DNA of 64,000 nt from Legionella busanensis (GTDB lineage: Bacteria > Pseudomonadota > Gammaproteobacteria > Legionellales > Legionellaceae): contig NZ_UGOD01000005.1 in NCBI RefSeq assembly GCF_900461525.1, positions 1 through 64,000 on the forward strand. The letters are read 5' to 3'. A model generated the notes under the pieces. The model searched no databases, was not told where the DNA came from, and worked only from the letters and a program-made list of their open reading frames with translations. How positions within the stretch are numbered: the first letter of the stretch is position 1; each line of letters begins with the position of its first letter. This document shows positions 61,291 through 64,000 of this stretch, one piece after another. The position numbers and the translations under genes were made by a program.

Positions 61291-62068
61291 AAAACTTGTA
61301 TTAATTGGATCAGGGATCAAAACTATTTCGCATTTAACCATTGAGGCACAAGCTTATATTAAGCAAGCCGATTGTGTATTGTATTTAGTTAATGAACCAA
61401 TATTTGAAAAATGGTTAAATAAATATAGTAAAAAATGTATATCTCTTGAAAACCATTACTTCTTATATGAAAAACGGGCTGAATCTTATAAAAAAATAGC
61501 TGACGAAATACTTAATTATACAGAGCAGTATGATTTTGTTTCTATAGTGTTATATGGTCATCCAACAATTTTTTCATCACCTGGTTTAGATGCCATAAAA
61601 AGAGCAAAAGAGCGAAATATTGAAACTGTTGTATTGCCTGGTATTTCTGCAGAAGATTGTCTTTTTGCTGATTTGAAAGTGGATCCTAGCCAAAATGGTT
61701 GTTTATCTGTCGAAGCTATGAGCTTTTTAATATTTGATGACAAGGTGGATAAACATTACGATCTTGTTATTTGGCAATTAGGAATGGTTGGAAATATCGA
61801 GCCTGTAGTAAAAAAAAATTCTAAAAAGGGATTATCCCTTATTCAAGAGAAGCTATTAAAAATATACTCTTCACAGCACGAAGTTATTTTGTATGAGGCG
61901 GCTCTTTATCCGGGGATTAAACCTAAAATTACTAAATTTGCTATAGAATTATTAATAAATCAGACTATTAGTTCTATTTCAACACTCTATATACCTGCTG
62001 AGAAAAAAAGATTGCACGATGAAAAAATTCTTTTCAAATTAAATTTGAAAATAGAAGATTTTCAATAA
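61283..62068 (+). CDS. Split-borosin-like peptide backbone N-methyltransferase (TP-methylase fold)
   Basis: The 261-residue protein has a tetrapyrrole-methylase fold: KLVLIGSGI at the N-terminus, R65-x3-Y69 (KRAESY, matching the catalytic Arg/Tyr spacing of borosin enzymes), LYGHPTIF (90-97), PGISAEDCLFADL (119-131) and VIWQLGMVGN. These blocks resemble the Shewanella SonM enzyme as I remember it much more than cobalamin or sirohaem methylases. It uses S-adenosylmethionine. The GTG start overlaps the precursor stop, implying translational coupling. Confidence 0.8.
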   Translation: MNKKLVLIGSGIKTISHLTIEAQAYIKQADCVLYLVNEPIFEKWLNKYSKKCISLENHYFLYEKRAESYKKIADEILNYTEQYDFVSIVLYGHPTIFSSPGLDAIKRAKERNIETVVLPGISAEDCLFADLKVDPSQNGCLSVEAMSFLIFDDKVDKHYDLVIWQLGMVGNIEPVVKKNSKKGLSLIQEKLLKIYSSQHEVILYEAALYPGIKPKITKFAIELLINQTISSISTLYIPAEKKRLHDEKILFKLNLKIEDFQ

Positions 62069-62090
62069 ACTAAGTTACTAAGGGAGTGGT

Positions 62091-63290
62091 ATGAGTTTTA
62101 TTAAACAATATTTATATTCTTATATAAACTTGAATACAAAGTGCAAACTATACCTACTGTTTTATATGCTCCAATCCATCTCAGCAGGAGTATCTTTTTT
62201 TATTGCTATTTTCTTAAATGAATATTTGTTATTAACTACTGATACAATTAGCTTGATTGTTGGCTGTTTTGTCTTAGGCAACTTATTAGGTTCTTGGTTG
62301 ACTTCAAAGTTGCTTGATAAAAGTAATCCATTTAAATTATCAGGAATTTCATTAATTTTACAGGCAATTTGTTTTTTTGCTATTTGTAGTACCACATCAA
62401 CATGGCTTATCACTGTAATAATGCTGATATTAGGAATGGCAAGTTATGTTTATGTTATCTGTAATGATTATTTAATTACAGCATTAGCTGGCAAAATGGA
62501 AAGTGAAAGAGCGTTGGCAATAAGTTTATTGAATGTGTCTTCTAATATTGGACTAGGCATTGGCGGTGTTGTTGTAAGTTACTTATCCAAAGCCAATCCT
62601 ATATATATGTTTGTAATGATAGGTACCATTCTAATAATATCAGCATTGTTTTACTTTTTAGATAGCTCAGATAAGGTGCATATAAAGAAAGTAAATCATG
62701 ATGAAGGTCGCTCAAAAGCAAATCAAAATTTATATCGATTAAGTTTAGGTATTATTTTCTTGCTTGGACTTATATTTGCTCAACAAAGAGTAGGTTATTC
62801 ATTATTTTTAACAAAATATTATGGTGACTCTGGCGCTAGTTTCATATTCATGCTTAATTCTTTTCTAATAATATTCCTACTTCCAACTGTAACTAAAAAT
62901 GCAATTAAGAAAAATCAAGTTTTATCGATGGGGCTAGGTGTATTTTTTCTTGGAGGAGGAATGTTCCTTTTAAGCATGGCTTCTTCTGCTTACTGGCTTG
63001 TAATTGTGGTTTGTTTGATCACAACATTGGGTGAAATGTTGGGAACAACTTTATCCCAGCTTCTTTGCTTTCAATATGTTTCAATTGAAAAAAGAGGTAA
63101 GGCCATGGGGCACTACAAGTTTTTATATGCGTTTGGAACCATTATTGGAACTTTAACTGGCGGAAAAATACAGGTGGTTTTTGGAGAAAACTATATATGG
63201 TTTTTTTGTGGAATAATAGGTTGCTTATCATTGATATTATGTTCCAGAGTTAATCGTAGACAATTTAGACCTCAGTTGTTGACAGCTTAA
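62091..63290 (+). CDS. MFS transporter, probable exporter of the RiPP operon
   Basis: The 399-residue protein has about 12 hydrophobic segments, with an MFS-type loop (GNLLGSWLTSKLLDKSN, about 62-80) after helix 2. AAGGGAGTGG precedes the ATG and it begins 22 bp after the methyltransferase. Export of a modified peptide is inferred from the context; no substrate can be read from the sequence. Confidence 0.8.
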   Translation: MSFIKQYLYSYINLNTKCKLYLLFYMLQSISAGVSFFIAIFLNEYLLLTTDTISLIVGCFVLGNLLGSWLTSKLLDKSNPFKLSGISLILQAICFFAICSTTSTWLITVIMLILGMASYVYVICNDYLITALAGKMESERALAISLLNVSSNIGLGIGGVVVSYLSKANPIYMFVMIGTILIISALFYFLDSSDKVHIKKVNHDEGRSKANQNLYRLSLGIIFLLGLIFAQQRVGYSLFLTKYYGDSGASFIFMLNSFLIIFLLPTVTKNAIKKNQVLSMGLGVFFLGGGMFLLSMASSAYWLVIVVCLITTLGEMLGTTLSQLLCFQYVSIEKRGKAMGHYKFLYAFGTIIGTLTGGKIQVVFGENYIWFFCGIIGCLSLILCSRVNRRQFRPQLLTA

Positions 63291-63999
63291 CGCAACCACG
63301 AAAAAAATTTGCTGTATGGGCTGGCATGGCATTATCAGTCGCGCAATTTGAATAATAGAAATTGAATCGAGGATCTTTTTGTACTATTTCTTGCGATAGT
63401 GTTATATCTAACCCATTTGAAGTATGAATATATGTAATTTCAGTGTTTTTTACTTGATTCTGTAGAATAGAACCTTGCCATATCCCATTATCTTTAAGAA
63501 TAAATAATTTGAATTTTTCAATTATTCTATTTAAGTCTTCCAGGTTTTTAAGTGTGCTAATTGTATTTTGTGTTTTAGGAGAAAATGCACGGGTGGTAGG
63601 ATATTGCATAGAGTAATAGACATCAGCATTTTTATTATGTAACGAAAAATACTGAGGGGCAATTATTGTTGGAATATATTTTTTTAAACCATAAGAGTAC
63701 GTTAAGGTGTGTTGCAAAAGCTTTAATGGTACCAAATTGTCATCGTTAATTGGAGAAAGACCAGGGTAAGCAGCAACAGCAATATCAAGAACATGTCTTG
63801 CTGTATCTGTTAGATAAGGATTGATAGCAAAGTTCCCTTTTTCTTGCATTAAAGAGTATGCAATATCAAAATAATATTGATTTCGAGTATATTCAGACTC
63901 CTTCCAAGCCAGTTGAAACAAAAAAGACTTAATGGAATTCCATTTGGTATCATGAAGAATGCTATTAACCCATTTTTTTGAAAAATAAATTAATTGCAT
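63265..63999 (-). CDS. Unknown protein, probably cut by the window end
   Basis: The readable 244 residues begin at a Met codon one base from the window edge, so the true start may lie outside. Content is helical and polar, with NFYYSNCATDNAMPAHTANF near the C-terminus. Two cysteines (SNCA, RGCV) lie near the end. I do not recognise it. It converges on the MFS gene with a 26-bp 3' overlap. Confidence 0.55.
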   Translation of the reverse strand: MQLIYFSKKWVNSILHDTKWNSIKSFLFQLAWKESEYTRNQYYFDIAYSLMQEKGNFAINPYLTDTARHVLDIAVAAYPGLSPINDDNLVPLKLLQHTLTYSYGLKKYIPTIIAPQYFSLHNKNADVYYSMQYPTTRAFSPKTQNTISTLKNLEDLNRIIEKFKLFILKDNGIWQGSILQNQVKNTEITYIHTSNGLDITLSQEIVQKDPRFNFYYSNCATDNAMPAHTANFFRGCVKLSTTEV

Positions 64000-64000
64000 A

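Noticed and set aside
1-64000. tRNA or rRNA genes
   Set aside because: I scanned for cloverleaf-like GC-rich segments and rRNA-like conserved blocks and saw none; without a covariance search a degenerate one could be missed.

Overview
The window is a piece of a large conjugative plasmid, or of an integrated copy of one, from a Legionella-like gammaproteobacterium. The evidence is the AT-rich base composition, a complete F-type conjugation gene set paired with a Ti-type (MOBQ-like) relaxase, an F-box protein with a eukaryotic prenylation motif typical of Legionella effectors, and plasmid partition/replication genes with iteron-like repeats. The genus is inferred from gene content only; I had no database.

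Layout. 1-17117 (+): F-type type IV secretion operon traK-B-V-C-trbI-traW-U-trbC-traN-F-trbB-H-G, a small membrane protein and the coupling protein traD; most genes overlap or nearly touch. 17208-21297: relaxase traA and a partner gene (-), divergent from two small transfer genes (+), with a candidate oriT between them. 21492-30156: accessory genes: a prlF-yhaV toxin-antitoxin pair, a flavin reductase, an AAC(6') aminoglycoside acetyltransferase, an OLD-like ATPase/TOPRIM nuclease, a secreted endonuclease I, regulators and a truncated umuD. 30157-37581: a Tn3-family transposon with 38-bp inverted repeats, holding an exact tandem duplication of about 3.2 kb. 37727-41752: a nitric-oxide response module (reductase, truncated haemoglobin, NsrR, alternative oxidase) with two NsrR-type operators, then a broken D-lactate dehydrogenase. 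41826-44225: IS630 and IS982 copies and a decayed cold-shock gene. 44493-47942: amidohydrolase, outer-membrane barrel, 2H phosphoesterase. 48024-52757: a light/c-di-GMP cluster (BLUF, LOV-GGDEF, PAS-PAS-GGDEF, membrane GGDEF). 53165-56267: small gene, Fic, serine recombinase, F-box/CaaX effector candidate, small membrane proteins. 56568-58188: an IS with a 5-bp target duplication. 58262-61084: origin-like repeats, parA-like gene and partner gene.

The most unusual part is at the right end. Directly downstream of the partition genes, in the same tight operon, are a 57-codon peptide gene, a tetrapyrrole-methylase-fold methyltransferase closely resembling split borosin (peptide backbone N-methylating) enzymes, and an MFS exporter. 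This looks like a plasmid-borne RiPP system. Other strong signals are the tandemly duplicated transposon core whose two copies are broken in complementary ways, the F-box/CaaX protein, the NsrR regulon, a BLUF protein lacking its photoactive tyrosine, and iteron copies inside a coding gene.
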